Part shown: positions 1 to 8,265 of the stretch, piece after piece | How positions within the stretch are numbered: the first letter of the stretch is position 1 | How the letters are laid out: the number at the start of each line of letters is the position of its first letter | Assembly: GCF_001517405.1 (NCBI RefSeq) | Contig: NZ_LN907827.1 | Location: forward strand, 2,052,587-2,116,586 | DNA: 64,000 bases | Direction of reading: 5' to 3' | DNA from: Duffyella gerundensis | GTDB taxonomy: Bacteria > Pseudomonadota > Gammaproteobacteria > Enterobacterales > Enterobacteriaceae | Translations under genes and position numbers: made by a program | Notes under the pieces: model-generated | Database searches by the model: none | What the model saw: only the letters and a program-made list of their open reading frames with translations | What the model was told of the DNA's origin: nothing

Positions 1-1
1 A

Positions 2-100
2 TCAGCATCGATATTGCGCCCAACTGAGTTTGAACAGGCGCTAATTAATACAATGATCGCGCTGAAAATTATCGCTTTATTCACAACCGGCTTCCTGTGA
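2..100 (+). CDS. possible 3' end of a gene cut by the window edge
   Basis: The frame is open from base 2 to a TGA at 98-100, about 32 codons, and the tail reads as a mixed helix ending in a hydrophobic stretch (ALKIIALFTTGFL). A stem-loop follows at 134-153, which suits a gene end. No family can be recognised from so short a tail, and an open frame this short can occur by chance, so this is a weak call. Confidence 0.25.
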   Translation, partial: SASILRPTEFEQALINTMIALKIIALFTTGFL

Positions 101-133
101 AAACCTTGAGCTGATGGGTAAATGGCGTAACAG

Positions 134-153
134 AAGCCACCCGCAGGTGGCTT
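134..153. terminator. stem-loop between convergent genes
   Basis: A perfect 8-bp stem (AAGCCACC / GGTGGCTT) with a 4-nt loop lies just past the stop of the minus-strand phosphodiesterase and past the possible plus-strand gene end. The downstream T-run is poor on both strands, so efficiency is uncertain. Confidence 0.5.
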
Positions 154-171
154 ATTGATAACCTGCCCGGT

Positions 172-1944
172 TTAGCGAGCGCGTGGCGCCAGCCAGTGCT
201 CAATGTCGCTGGCAGGAATGGGCTTCGAGCAAAAATAGCCCTGTACCTGATCGCAGCCGTACTGCTTGAGCAGAGTCAGCGTCGCTTCGGTTTCTACCCC
301 TTCAGCCAGCACCGTGTAGTTCAGCTCCTTCAGCATACGAATGATATTACTGACAATAATCCGCGAGGTGGCATCGTTTGCCAGCCGCGTAATCAGCGAC
401 ATATCAATTTTAACCACGTCCAGCGGCAGATCCTGCAGGTAGCTGATGTTGCTGTAACCGATGCCGAAATCATCCAGCGAGATGTCAAAGCCGTGCGCTT
501 TCAGCGATTGCAACCCTTCCACCGCCACGCGACTCTCTGTCACTAATTCGTTTTCCAGACATTCGATCCCCATTACCGATGCTGGCAACTGTGCGTCCTG
601 CAATTTTGCCGCCAGCGCATCGGCAAAACCTGGCTTGGAGAAATCCCGCTCACTGGCGTTAATCGATACCGGAATCAGGGTGTATTCCTGATTCCAGGTT
701 TTCAGCTGCGCAATCACGCGATTGATGACCCAATCGGTCAGCTCAGACAGCAGATTGGTTTTCTTCGCCAGCGGAATGAACTGTGACGGGAACAGCTCGC
801 CGCGCAGCGGGTGATCCCAGCGTATCAGTGCTTCCAGACCCACGGTTTTACCGCTGTGCAGGCAAATCTTCGGCTGATACACCAGATATAAATCTTCATC
901 CATTTTAAGCGCGCTGGCGAGATCGTTCATGATCAAAAAATCGTCGGTGCGCCGGGAATCGTATGAGGTGTCAAAAGGCATGGCGGTAACGTTGGTATGA
1001 ATACCTTCGTGCAGCGCGCTGACCGCCTGACGCAGCGCCTCGTTGGCGCTGAGCTGGCCTGGCAAAAACTCGGTTTCGCCGGTGAACACTTCCAGCGCAA
1101 TGGAGATATTCTCGCCAAGATCGGCATTCATGTTGCTGAGCGTGTTAACCACATCCTGCGCCTGCAGTGCTGTCTCGCTCGGCTGAACGATAGCAAAACG
1201 TCCCGGGGCGAAGGCATACAGCGTGGTTTCGCCATTCATCTTGAGACGATGGAAAACGGAAATAGCGATGTGCTTCAGCAGCTGCTCGGCCGGGCCGGTG
1301 CCCACGGTGCGAGCCAGCTCATAGGCGCGCTGGATCTCAATGCAGTCAATCAGCATCAGCTTGTGAGATTGTTCGGGATTATCCAGCGCCAGTTGCTGAA
1401 TATCGCGCACCAGACGTTGACGGTTTGGCAGATTGGTAATGACATCAACAAAACCGGCGTGGCTCCAGGCATCCAGAAATGAGGTCACCAGTTCCGACAG
1501 AAACTTCAGCGTGATGAGCTGCTCGTCAGAGAACACCCGTGGTTCAACATCGGTGACGCACAGCGTGCCCAGTACAAAGCCATCTTCATTGGTCAGCGAC
1601 ACGCCCGCGTAAAAACGCATAAACGGCTGGCCAGTCACGAAAGGATGGCTCACAAAGCGATCGTCAAGCAGCGTATCTTCCACCACCAGCTCACCATTGC
1701 CATCAACAACGTGTCGGCACAGGGAATCACCGCGGGTCGACTGCTTTAAATCGAAATTCTGCGACGCTTTAATGTATTGGTTATTATCATCAATGATTGA
1801 GATAAAACTGCCTGAAATACCTAATACGCGACTGGCCAAACGGACAAACTTATCCAGTGCTTCATCTCTGGTTTCATCGGGTGACAGCAATGTATTCACC
1901 GCTCTGAGACGACTTTTCTCAGTATCACTTTGATTATTATGCAC
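172..1944 (-). CDS. GAF - degenerate GGDEF - EAL cyclic-di-GMP phosphodiesterase
   Basis: A 590-residue cytoplasmic protein with no membrane segment. Residues ~20-155 form a GAF sensor domain, ~160-320 a GGDEF-like domain, and ~345-588 an EAL domain. The signature GGDEF is replaced by APGRF (246-250), so the cyclase half should be inactive, perhaps only regulatory. The EAL half keeps its catalytic set: E371-A-L, N429, the ECLE motif near 461, DDFG at 491-494, K512 and EGVE at 548-551. It should therefore hydrolyse c-di-GMP. The start is GTG at 1944, supported by a strong AGGGAGG Shine-Dalgarno five bases upstream. It stands alone in its transcription unit. It differs from RpfR in this window, which has a PAS domain and an intact GGDEF. 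Confidence 0.88.
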   Translation of the reverse strand: MHNNQSDTEKSRLRAVNTLLSPDETRDEALDKFVRLASRVLGISGSFISIIDDNNQYIKASQNFDLKQSTRGDSLCRHVVDGNGELVVEDTLLDDRFVSHPFVTGQPFMRFYAGVSLTNEDGFVLGTLCVTDVEPRVFSDEQLITLKFLSELVTSFLDAWSHAGFVDVITNLPNRQRLVRDIQQLALDNPEQSHKLMLIDCIEIQRAYELARTVGTGPAEQLLKHIAISVFHRLKMNGETTLYAFAPGRFAIVQPSETALQAQDVVNTLSNMNADLGENISIALEVFTGETEFLPGQLSANEALRQAVSALHEGIHTNVTAMPFDTSYDSRRTDDFLIMNDLASALKMDEDLYLVYQPKICLHSGKTVGLEALIRWDHPLRGELFPSQFIPLAKKTNLLSELTDWVINRVIAQLKTWNQEYTLIPVSINASERDFSKPGFADALAAKLQDAQLPASVMGIECLENELVTESRVAVEGLQSLKAHGFDISLDDFGIGYSNISYLQDLPLDVVKIDMSLITRLANDATSRIIVSNIIRMLKELNYTVLAEGVETEATLTLLKQYGCDQVQGYFCSKPIPASDIEHWLAPRAR

Positions 1945-2340
1945 TTAGGCCTCCCTGTATGCTGGCCATAAAAACTTAACAGAGGTTAAGATTAATAACG
2001 TTCCGGGTGAAATTTAATTAATTGCTGTCACTTTAATATAATGATTTCACTGGTGAATAGTGTCATAAGGCAGCCTTTTTTTCCAAGCATTTAGGCAGAA
2101 GCGGACACGAAAAACCGCGCCCTGTTTTATCGGGCCGCGACGCGACGCTGCGGCTGATGCGGCATCGTGGCGTGCAGTGTCGGGGTGTATACGCGGGATA
2201 ACACGCGCCGCATCATCTGTTTAGCAGGAAAGTTAGCCCATGTGCCGCTGCACAATAATGCCCTTGTCTCCGCCTCGGTTTAATTCACAGTAAAAACTCG
2301 AATGTTAAAAATCAGATTAAGGCGAAAGCACACTAAAACA
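1945..2340. other. intergenic region upstream of the GAF-EAL gene
   Basis: About 400 bases. The part next to the phosphodiesterase (1960-2060) is AT-rich and probably carries its promoter; the part from 2100 to 2240 is GC-rich. I see no convincing small gene, RNA gene or repeat. Confidence 0.5.
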
Positions 2341-2694
2341 TTATTGCGGCTGGCAGTCATAGTCGCCGGAAATACGAATCTGGCTTTGCTGAGTACGCAT
2401 GATCTCCACATGCATCGTCGGCTTATCATCAGCGTTAACATAATCCATCGCGTAATTACCGCTGAACTTTGTCGCAGCCACCACCCAGTGTATTTTCACC
2501 CGCTGATAATCGCCTTTTTGCTGCAAAAAGGTGACCTTTTGCACCTTTGGCTTTACCCCATTAATGCGCACCGTGCCGTTGGCACCGGGCGACACGCTAA
2601 ACGCGCCGCATTTCATTGCCGGCACGGCGTCGAGGGCCGCAGAGACTTTGCCCGCCATGAGCATGGCGGTGGCGATCAGGATAAGGGTTTTCAT
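2341..2694 (-). CDS. small secreted protein of unknown function
   Basis: 117 residues from the ATG at 2694; an in-frame GTG lies two codons upstream at 2700. The N-terminus is a clear Sec signal peptide with cleavage expected after VSA near residue 19. The mature part has two cysteines, one near its start (MKCG) and one four residues from the end (DYDC), which could form a disulfide in the periplasm. No family is recognised. It lies 82 bases downstream of the YnfC-like lipoprotein gene on the same strand and may be cotranscribed, so both could serve one envelope process. Confidence 0.7.
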   Translation of the reverse strand: MKTLILIATAMLMAGKVSAALDAVPAMKCGAFSVSPGANGTVRINGVKPKVQKVTFLQQKGDYQRVKIHWVVAATKFSGNYAMDYVNADDKPTMHVEIMRTQQSQIRISGDYDCQPQ

Positions 2695-2776
2695 TTTCAC
2701 GGCGTCAGGGTTCTCACGGTAAGGGTCATGTCGAATGGATAAGCTGATGCCGGCACGCGTCGCACAGGCAATCAGA

Positions 2777-3490
2777 TCAGTAAAAGGTGGTTTCCAGCGT
2801 CGCCTTAAGGGTCACGCCTGCGCTGTTAGCACCCGGCTGGCGCACAATATCGCAGGCCACAGGAATTTTTTTCTGGTATTCGCAACGCATCGAAATGGTG
2901 CTTTCCCCTTCTGGCGTCTTGATGTTCATCGTGTAGTCAGCGGGCCTGGCGGCTTTTTGCGGCCATGTGTAATGAATCTCTTCTATTGTTCTGTTCTCCG
3001 CACTGCCGATCACGCTGAGCTGCAATCCAGTATCGTCGTAGGCGTAGCGATAACGCACGCCCGCATATTCCGGTATCGATTCCACCAGCCAGCCCTGCTC
3101 GTTGTAACGGAACCGGGTGCGCTGTTTCTTAGCAAGATTGAACTTGCTTTCAATTTCACACTGTTGATTCAGCTCATACACCACCGCCTCGCCATTTTCA
3201 TCACCGGTCAGCTGGGCAGCCTGTCGCTTAAGATGGACGCGGCCGGAAAGATCGCTGTCCATGGCAAAGGCAATAATGCAGCCCTGACGATCAAACTCAG
3301 CATTCACCTCGTGCACTACGCTGCCGCTGCTGTCGGTGGCGCGCTGGTGCAGCTTATGCACGCGGCCGGGCAACGTTTCGAAATCGTAAAGTGATGATAG
3401 AGTCATCATGTTGCCTTTGGTCACAGGCGCTTCGCGGTCACAGCCCATCAGCATACAGAGCGGTAACAGCACAAGCCGATGCGTTTTCAT
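2777..3490 (-). CDS. ynfC: YnfC-like lipoprotein (UPF0257 family)
   Basis: 237 residues with a lipoprotein signal peptide ending in LMGC; the +1 cysteine is followed by aspartate, the residue associated with retention in the inner membrane by the Lol system. Length matches E. coli YnfC (about 236). Shared features are the GCD start of the mature part, an early FD-LPG-V segment, repeated EQGW / RYRYAYDDTGL type motifs and a C-terminal CEY...C pair. The role of the family is unknown. Start is ATG at 3490 with an AAGGGTGA Shine-Dalgarno. Similarity to YnfC was judged from memory of the sequence, so the symbol is tentative. Confidence 0.65.
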   Translation of the reverse strand: MKTHRLVLLPLCMLMGCDREAPVTKGNMMTLSSLYDFETLPGRVHKLHQRATDSSGSVVHEVNAEFDRQGCIIAFAMDSDLSGRVHLKRQAAQLTGDENGEAVVYELNQQCEIESKFNLAKKQRTRFRYNEQGWLVESIPEYAGVRYRYAYDDTGLQLSVIGSAENRTIEEIHYTWPQKAARPADYTMNIKTPEGESTISMRCEYQKKIPVACDIVRQPGANSAGVTLKATLETTFY

Positions 3491-3602
3491 TATTCACCCT
3501 TGTTGTTATTGAATGACATGCCCTGTCGCCTTATTTGCGGTGCGCTTGTGTGACCTGCCCGGCAATCCGGTGCGTTAAAAAAAGGCTTTCGCTAAAAGGA
3601 AT

Positions 3603-3608
3603 TATAAT
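3603..3608 (+). promoter_or_regulatory. consensus -10 element (TATAAT)
   Basis: A perfect TATAAT lies 32 bases upstream of the 3641 start codon. The corresponding -35 position is poor (AAAAGG-like), so the promoter may need an activator. Confidence 0.4.
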
Positions 3609-3640
3609 CAGGTTACTGCTGCCCACGAAGGAAGGTTTTT

Positions 3641-3961
3641 ATGCTGTGGATCGAACAAGGCCTCTATTTACGTGTGGAGGAGCTAACCAACGGCCCGCGT
3701 CCGCTGCCGTTGCTGAGTGGATTTAATCGCGATACCGCCTATCGGGCGCTGGGCTGCTTTAACCCTTCAGAAACCTCCGACGCTTACTATATTCTCTCCA
3801 ACGACCGCGATGAAATCTGGTTTATCTGTAATCGCCATCTGCGCACCGCTTTTCTGGCACCGGCCAGCGACGCTTTTCGGCTGGCGCTGACCCACGCTGC
3901 ATTACTGGCCCGCGCTGCCGAGGCGTCGCCAGCGGCCGTTCCGCTTCATCTTAGCCGCTAG
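3641..3961 (+). CDS. unrecognised 106-residue cytoplasmic protein
   Basis: ATG at 3641 is preceded by a strong GAAGGAAGG ribosome site at 3627-3635. There is no signal peptide or membrane segment. The centre is rich in aromatic and acidic residues (DAYYILSNDRDEIWFICNRHLRTAF) and the C-terminal third is an alanine/leucine-rich helix. I do not recognise the family. It is monocistronic, divergent from the ynfC-like gene and convergent with the PTS permease gene. Confidence 0.7.
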   Translation: MLWIEQGLYLRVEELTNGPRPLPLLSGFNRDTAYRALGCFNPSETSDAYYILSNDRDEIWFICNRHLRTAFLAPASDAFRLALTHAALLARAAEASPAAVPLHLSR

Positions 3962-3964
3962 CAT

Positions 3965-3997
3965 GCCGGGATGGCTCGTCAGCCGGGCCATCCCGGC
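3965..3997. terminator. 11-bp inverted repeat between convergent genes
   Basis: GCCGGGATGGC at 3965-3975 pairs perfectly with 3987-3997, leaving an 11-nt loop. It fills the gap between the 106-residue ORF and the PTS gene stop. No T-run follows on either strand, so it is terminator-like rather than a classical intrinsic terminator. Confidence 0.45.
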
Positions 3998-5593
3998 TCA
4001 GGCGATACCCAATGCGTTTTTAACATCGTTGGCTATTTTCTCCACCTGCGGACCGTAGATCACTTGCACATCATGATCGCTGACCCGATTAACGCCGTTT
4101 GCGCCGGTGGTCATCAACGTCTGATCCACCACTTCTTTCATCTCTTTAACCCGCACGCGCAACCGGGTGAAGCAGCAATCAACCTCTTCGATGTTGGCCT
4201 CGCCGCCCAGCCCGCTGATGATCACGCTGGTGCGCTGATCGGCGGCGACCGCTTCTGGCTTCGCTTCATCTTCTGATTCCCGTCCCGGCGTTTCCACATT
4301 CATACGCGTAATCACAAACCGGAAGCCGTAATAGTAAACGGGCACGTAAACCGCACCGAGCACCAGCGTCCACCACCAGTGGGTTTTACTGCCGCCCAGA
4401 ATACCGAATACCACCAGATCGATAGCGCCGCCCTGCACGTTGCCGATCATCAGGTGCAGCATCGACATCAGCATAAAGGAGAGGCCGGTCAGCAACGCAT
4501 GCAGCACATAAAGCACCGGCGAGACGAACATAAAGCAGAACTCCAGCGGCTCGGTAATGCCGGTGGTGAATGAGGTCAGCGCGCCGGCCATAACCAGCGC
4601 CTTAACCCGCTGTTTATGTTCCGGGCGTGCGGTGTGATAAATCGCCAGTGCCGCTGCCGGCAGACCAAACATCATCACCGGAATTTTACCCTGTGCCAGA
4701 AAGCGGGTGGCAGAGCGAATGGTGTCGTCGGGAATGGTACCGGGATGGGTCAGCGAGGCGTTGAAAATATTCAGCGCGCCCACCAGCGTCTGGTTATCCA
4801 CGGTGGCAATGCCGCCAATCGGCGTAAAGCGCACTGTCTCATTCAGAATGTGGTGCAGCCCGGTAGGAATCAGCAAACGTTCAAAGGTGCCGAGCAAAAA
4901 CGCACCGTACTGGCCGCTTTTGCCAATCATCATGCCAATCCATGCAATGCCCTGCCCAATGGTCGGCCAGACCAGCGCCAGCAGAACGCCAATCAGCGGT
5001 AATACCACCACGGTAACGATCGGTACAAAGCGACGGCCACCAAAAAAGCTGATGGCGGTCGGCAACTGTTGGGTATAAAAGCGGTTGTGCAGGAACACGG
5101 TAACCAGGCCCGCGATCACCCCGCCCAGCACGCTCATGTTGTAGGTAAAGATGCCCAGCATGTCGATATATTCGGCGGAGACCATCATCGACGCCGTTTG
5201 ATCCATCCCCGCACGTTGCAGCGCTTCCGGCGTGGTAGTGGCGGCGGTCAGCCCTTTAGACGCCAGGGTGGCGCTGATGCCGACATGCATAGAGATAAAG
5301 CCGATGACAGCGGCAAAGGCGGCGGTCGGCTTCTCCGCTTTTGCCAGGCCAATGGCGCTGGCAACGGCAAAGAACACCGGCAGATTGGCAAACAGCGCAC
5401 CCGCGACTTTACGGATGAAGCCGATGATCAGCTGCGGAACCTGCAAACTGGCAAAGGCTTCGCCGGTGATAGCGGGATTCTGCATCGCGGCAGCCACGCC
5501 GAGGAAAATACCGGCAGCGGCGATCACCGAAATCGGCATCATCAGCGCCTTGCCAAAGGCGTGAATCTGGCTGGCCATTTTTTTCATCTTCAT
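3998..5593 (-). CDS. PTS EIICB permease, glucose/maltose (MalX/GlvC) family
   Basis: 531 residues. Residues ~10-430 form the multi-span EIIC sugar-transport domain, with family motifs ERLLIPTGLHH and TEPLEF; ~455-531 form the EIIB domain. The phosphorylated cysteine is C474, in the CFTRLR motif; the neighbouring residue, usually Asn, is also Cys (C473). Length and layout match MalX (about 530). There is no EIIA domain, so it probably takes phosphate from Crr, encoded elsewhere. No hydrolase or regulator gene is adjacent, so the sugar cannot be assigned: glucose, maltose or another alpha-glucoside are all possible. Start ATG at 5593 with an AAGAGAG ribosome site. Confidence 0.85.
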   Translation of the reverse strand: MKMKKMASQIHAFGKALMMPISVIAAAGIFLGVAAAMQNPAITGEAFASLQVPQLIIGFIRKVAGALFANLPVFFAVASAIGLAKAEKPTAAFAAVIGFISMHVGISATLASKGLTAATTTPEALQRAGMDQTASMMVSAEYIDMLGIFTYNMSVLGGVIAGLVTVFLHNRFYTQQLPTAISFFGGRRFVPIVTVVVLPLIGVLLALVWPTIGQGIAWIGMMIGKSGQYGAFLLGTFERLLIPTGLHHILNETVRFTPIGGIATVDNQTLVGALNIFNASLTHPGTIPDDTIRSATRFLAQGKIPVMMFGLPAAALAIYHTARPEHKQRVKALVMAGALTSFTTGITEPLEFCFMFVSPVLYVLHALLTGLSFMLMSMLHLMIGNVQGGAIDLVVFGILGGSKTHWWWTLVLGAVYVPVYYYGFRFVITRMNVETPGRESEDEAKPEAVAADQRTSVIISGLGGEANIEEVDCCFTRLRVRVKEMKEVVDQTLMTTGANGVNRVSDHDVQVIYGPQVEKIANDVKNALGIA

Positions 5594-5834
5594 CGCTCTC
5601 TTGTGCGGTTGAAAGCTTCATTATTAGCCAACAAATCCTGCAGGGCGGCGCAGAGGCCACCTTACAGCGGCCAAAGTTTGACCTGCATCACAAATAAAAG
5701 CGCGACGCGATAAACGGCACCTATCACACCATTAAAGCAATCAATTAGACAATTCTGCATGTCGGGAGCAGACTCCTGCGAAAAGAAGACATAACTTCTT
5801 AACAACTCATAAACAAGAAAAGCCTGCAAATATC

Positions 5835-8144
5835 ATGAAATTTAAAACTAAAATTCAGCCTTACCGGGCCGCTGCTGGCGGCTGGGGTTCACTGGAAGCC
5901 ACCACCCGTTTTGTTTTTGACAGCAAACAAGCGTTGAAAAACATGCGTAACCTGATGCGCATGAACAAAGCCAAAGGCTTTGACTGCCCTGGCTGCGCAT
6001 GGGGCGATGACAATAAAAGTACCTTCAGCTTCTGTGAGAACGGCGCTAAAGCGGTGACCTGGGAAGCGACCCGCCGCTTTGTGGATGCCTCATTCTTTAA
6101 AAAACACAGCGTGTCGGCGCTCTATCAGCAGAGTGATTACTTCCTGGAGTATCAGGGCCGTTTGACCGAGCCGTTGCGCTATAACGCCGAAACCGATCAC
6201 TACGAAGCGGTGAGCTGGGATGAGGCTTTTGCGCTGATCGCGAAGCACATCAAAGCGATGGATAATCCGCATCAGATGGAGCTGTACACCTCCGGCCGCG
6301 CCAGCAATGAAGCGTCGTGGCTCTACCAGCTGTTTGGCCGCATGAACGGCAGCAATAACTTCCCTGACTGCTCTAACATGTGCCACGAAGCCAGTGGTAG
6401 CGGCCTCAAACGCAGCATTGGCGTAGGCAAAGGCACCATTCGCCTCGACGATTTCGACCATGCTGATGCCATTTTTGTTTTTGGCCAGAACCCGGGTACA
6501 AACCACCCGCGCATGCTGCACAGCCTGCGTCATGCGGCCGATCATGGCGCAAAAATTGTCACCTTCAACACCCTGCGTGAGCGCGGTCTTGAGCGTTTTG
6601 CCGATCCACAAAAGCCGCTGGAAGTGGTGACCTCAAAAGCGGGCACCATCAGCTCAACCTATTATCAGCCCAACCTCGGCGGCGATATGGCGGCGGTACG
6701 TGGCATGGTGAAAGCACTGGCGGAAACCCATCGTGCTCGCGTGACCGCAGGCGAAAAAGGCCTGTTTGATGAAGCCTTCCTTAACGCTAAAACTCAGGGT
6801 GTCGACGCCTATCTGGCAGCGGTGGACAACACCGACTGGGCGCAGATTGTGCAGCAGTCAGGCCTGAGCGAACAGCAACTGCGCGAGGCCGCGGCGATTT
6901 ACCAAAGCGCCGACCGCGTCATTTGTACCTGGGCGATGGGTATCACCCAGCACAAACATTCTGTGGATACGGTGCGCGAGATCGTTAACCTGCAGCTGCT
7001 GTTTGGACAGCTGGGGAAAAAAGGCGCAGGCCTTTGTCCGGTGCGTGGCCACAGCAACGTACAGGGCAACCGCACCATGGGTATTGATGAGAAGCCGAGT
7101 CAGGCATTTCTTGATGCGCTGGGTAGCCATTTTGATTTCGAGCCACCTCGCGCCGCCGGCCACAACACCGTGGAAGCGCTGGAAGCGATGCTGCGCGATG
7201 AAATCCATGTGTTTATCGCGCTGGGTGGCAACCTCGCGGCAGCAGCACCCGATAGCCCGCGCACCGAAGAAGCCCTGCAGCGTTGCGGCCTGACCGTGCA
7301 TGTCAGCACCAAACTGAACCGCAGCCATCTGGTGCCGGGCGCAGAATCGCTGATCCTGCCTACCATTGGCCGTACCGAACTGGATATGCAGGCCACCGGC
7401 TCGCAGTTTATTACCGTTGAAGATTCGTTCAGCATGGTGCATGCCTCAGAAGGCATCGGCAAACCGCTGGCGACGACGCAGCGTTCAGAAACCGCCATTG
7501 TGGCAGGCATTGCTAACGCAGTGCTGGGCAGTGAAAAAGTGGACTGGATTGCGCTGGCCGCGGATTACAACCTGATCCGCGAGCACATTGCGGCGACTAT
7601 CCCTGGCTTCCAGGATTTCAATGCCAAGTGCGAGCAGCCAGGCGGTTTTTATCTCGGCAACGCGGCGGCAGAACTGCGCTTCAATACGCCATCGCAGAAA
7701 GCGGAGTTTAGCGCAGCCGCCCTGCCAGTCTCACTGTTCCCGGATTTAGGCGAAGGTGTTACCGCGCCGTTTACCCTGCAAACGCTGCGCTCACACGATC
7801 AGTACAACACCACGATTTACGGCCTCGATGACCGTTACCGCGGCGTATATGGCCAGCGCGAAGTGCTGTTTATCAATCCGGAAGACCTGGCTGAGATGGG
7901 CATGATGGAAGGTCAGAACGTCGATATTGAAACCCTGTGGAACGACGGCATTACGCGTCGCGTCAGCAACTTCAAGCTGGTGCCGTACAATATTCCGCGT
8001 GGCAACCTTGCGGCGTATTATCCGGAAACCAACCCGCTGGTGCCGCTTTCCAGCTATGGCGACGTGAGCTTCACGCCGACCTCAAAATCGGTGCCGGTGA
8101 AGATTTCCCTCTCTGCCGCCGTAGTCACTCAACGCATTGCCTGA
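5835..8144 (+). CDS. ydeP: YdeP/FdhF-type molybdopterin oxidoreductase
   Basis: 769 residues, similar along its whole length to E. coli YdeP (759), a protein linked to acid resistance whose substrate is unknown. It starts AAAGGWG and carries C51-x2-C54 and C67 as candidate iron-sulfur ligands, fewer than the classical four-cysteine motif. C183-H184 (motif NMCHE) aligns with the selenocysteine-His pair of formate dehydrogenase H, so Cys is the likely molybdenum ligand. There is no Tat signal, so it is cytoplasmic. It is monocistronic, divergent from the PTS gene, and ends before a strong terminator. Formate dehydrogenase activity should not be assumed. Confidence 0.85.
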   Translation: MKFKTKIQPYRAAAGGWGSLEATTRFVFDSKQALKNMRNLMRMNKAKGFDCPGCAWGDDNKSTFSFCENGAKAVTWEATRRFVDASFFKKHSVSALYQQSDYFLEYQGRLTEPLRYNAETDHYEAVSWDEAFALIAKHIKAMDNPHQMELYTSGRASNEASWLYQLFGRMNGSNNFPDCSNMCHEASGSGLKRSIGVGKGTIRLDDFDHADAIFVFGQNPGTNHPRMLHSLRHAADHGAKIVTFNTLRERGLERFADPQKPLEVVTSKAGTISSTYYQPNLGGDMAAVRGMVKALAETHRARVTAGEKGLFDEAFLNAKTQGVDAYLAAVDNTDWAQIVQQSGLSEQQLREAAAIYQSADRVICTWAMGITQHKHSVDTVREIVNLQLLFGQLGKKGAGLCPVRGHSNVQGNRTMGIDEKPSQAFLDALGSHFDFEPPRAAGHNTVEALEAMLRDEIHVFIALGGNLAAAAPDSPRTEEALQRCGLTVHVSTKLNRSHLVPGAESLILPTIGRTELDMQATGSQFITVEDSFSMVHASEGIGKPLATTQRSETAIVAGIANAVLGSEKVDWIALAADYNLIREHIAATIPGFQDFNAKCEQPGGFYLGNAAAELRFNTPSQKAEFSAAALPVSLFPDLGEGVTAPFTLQTLRSHDQYNTTIYGLDDRYRGVYGQREVLFINPEDLAEMGMMEGQNVDIETLWNDGITRRVSNFKLVPYNIPRGNLAAYYPETNPLVPLSSYGDVSFTPTSKSVPVKISLSAAVVTQRIA

Positions 8145-8161
8145 TAGAGTGTCAGCGCCAT

Positions 8162-8198
8162 GTAAAAAGCCGGTTCGTCCGGCTTTTTACGTTTTTTT
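8162..8198 (+). terminator. intrinsic terminator after ydeP
   Basis: A 12-bp perfect stem (8162-8173 with 8179-8190, GC core AGCCGG) and a five-base loop are followed by seven Ts at 8192-8198. It sits 17 bases past the ydeP stop. Confidence 0.9.
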
Positions 8199-8265
8199 CA
8201 CCTTGCCGCCAGGCAGTGATTCGCGTAAAACTGTCAGCCGCTTACAGCCACGAAATTAAACGACT

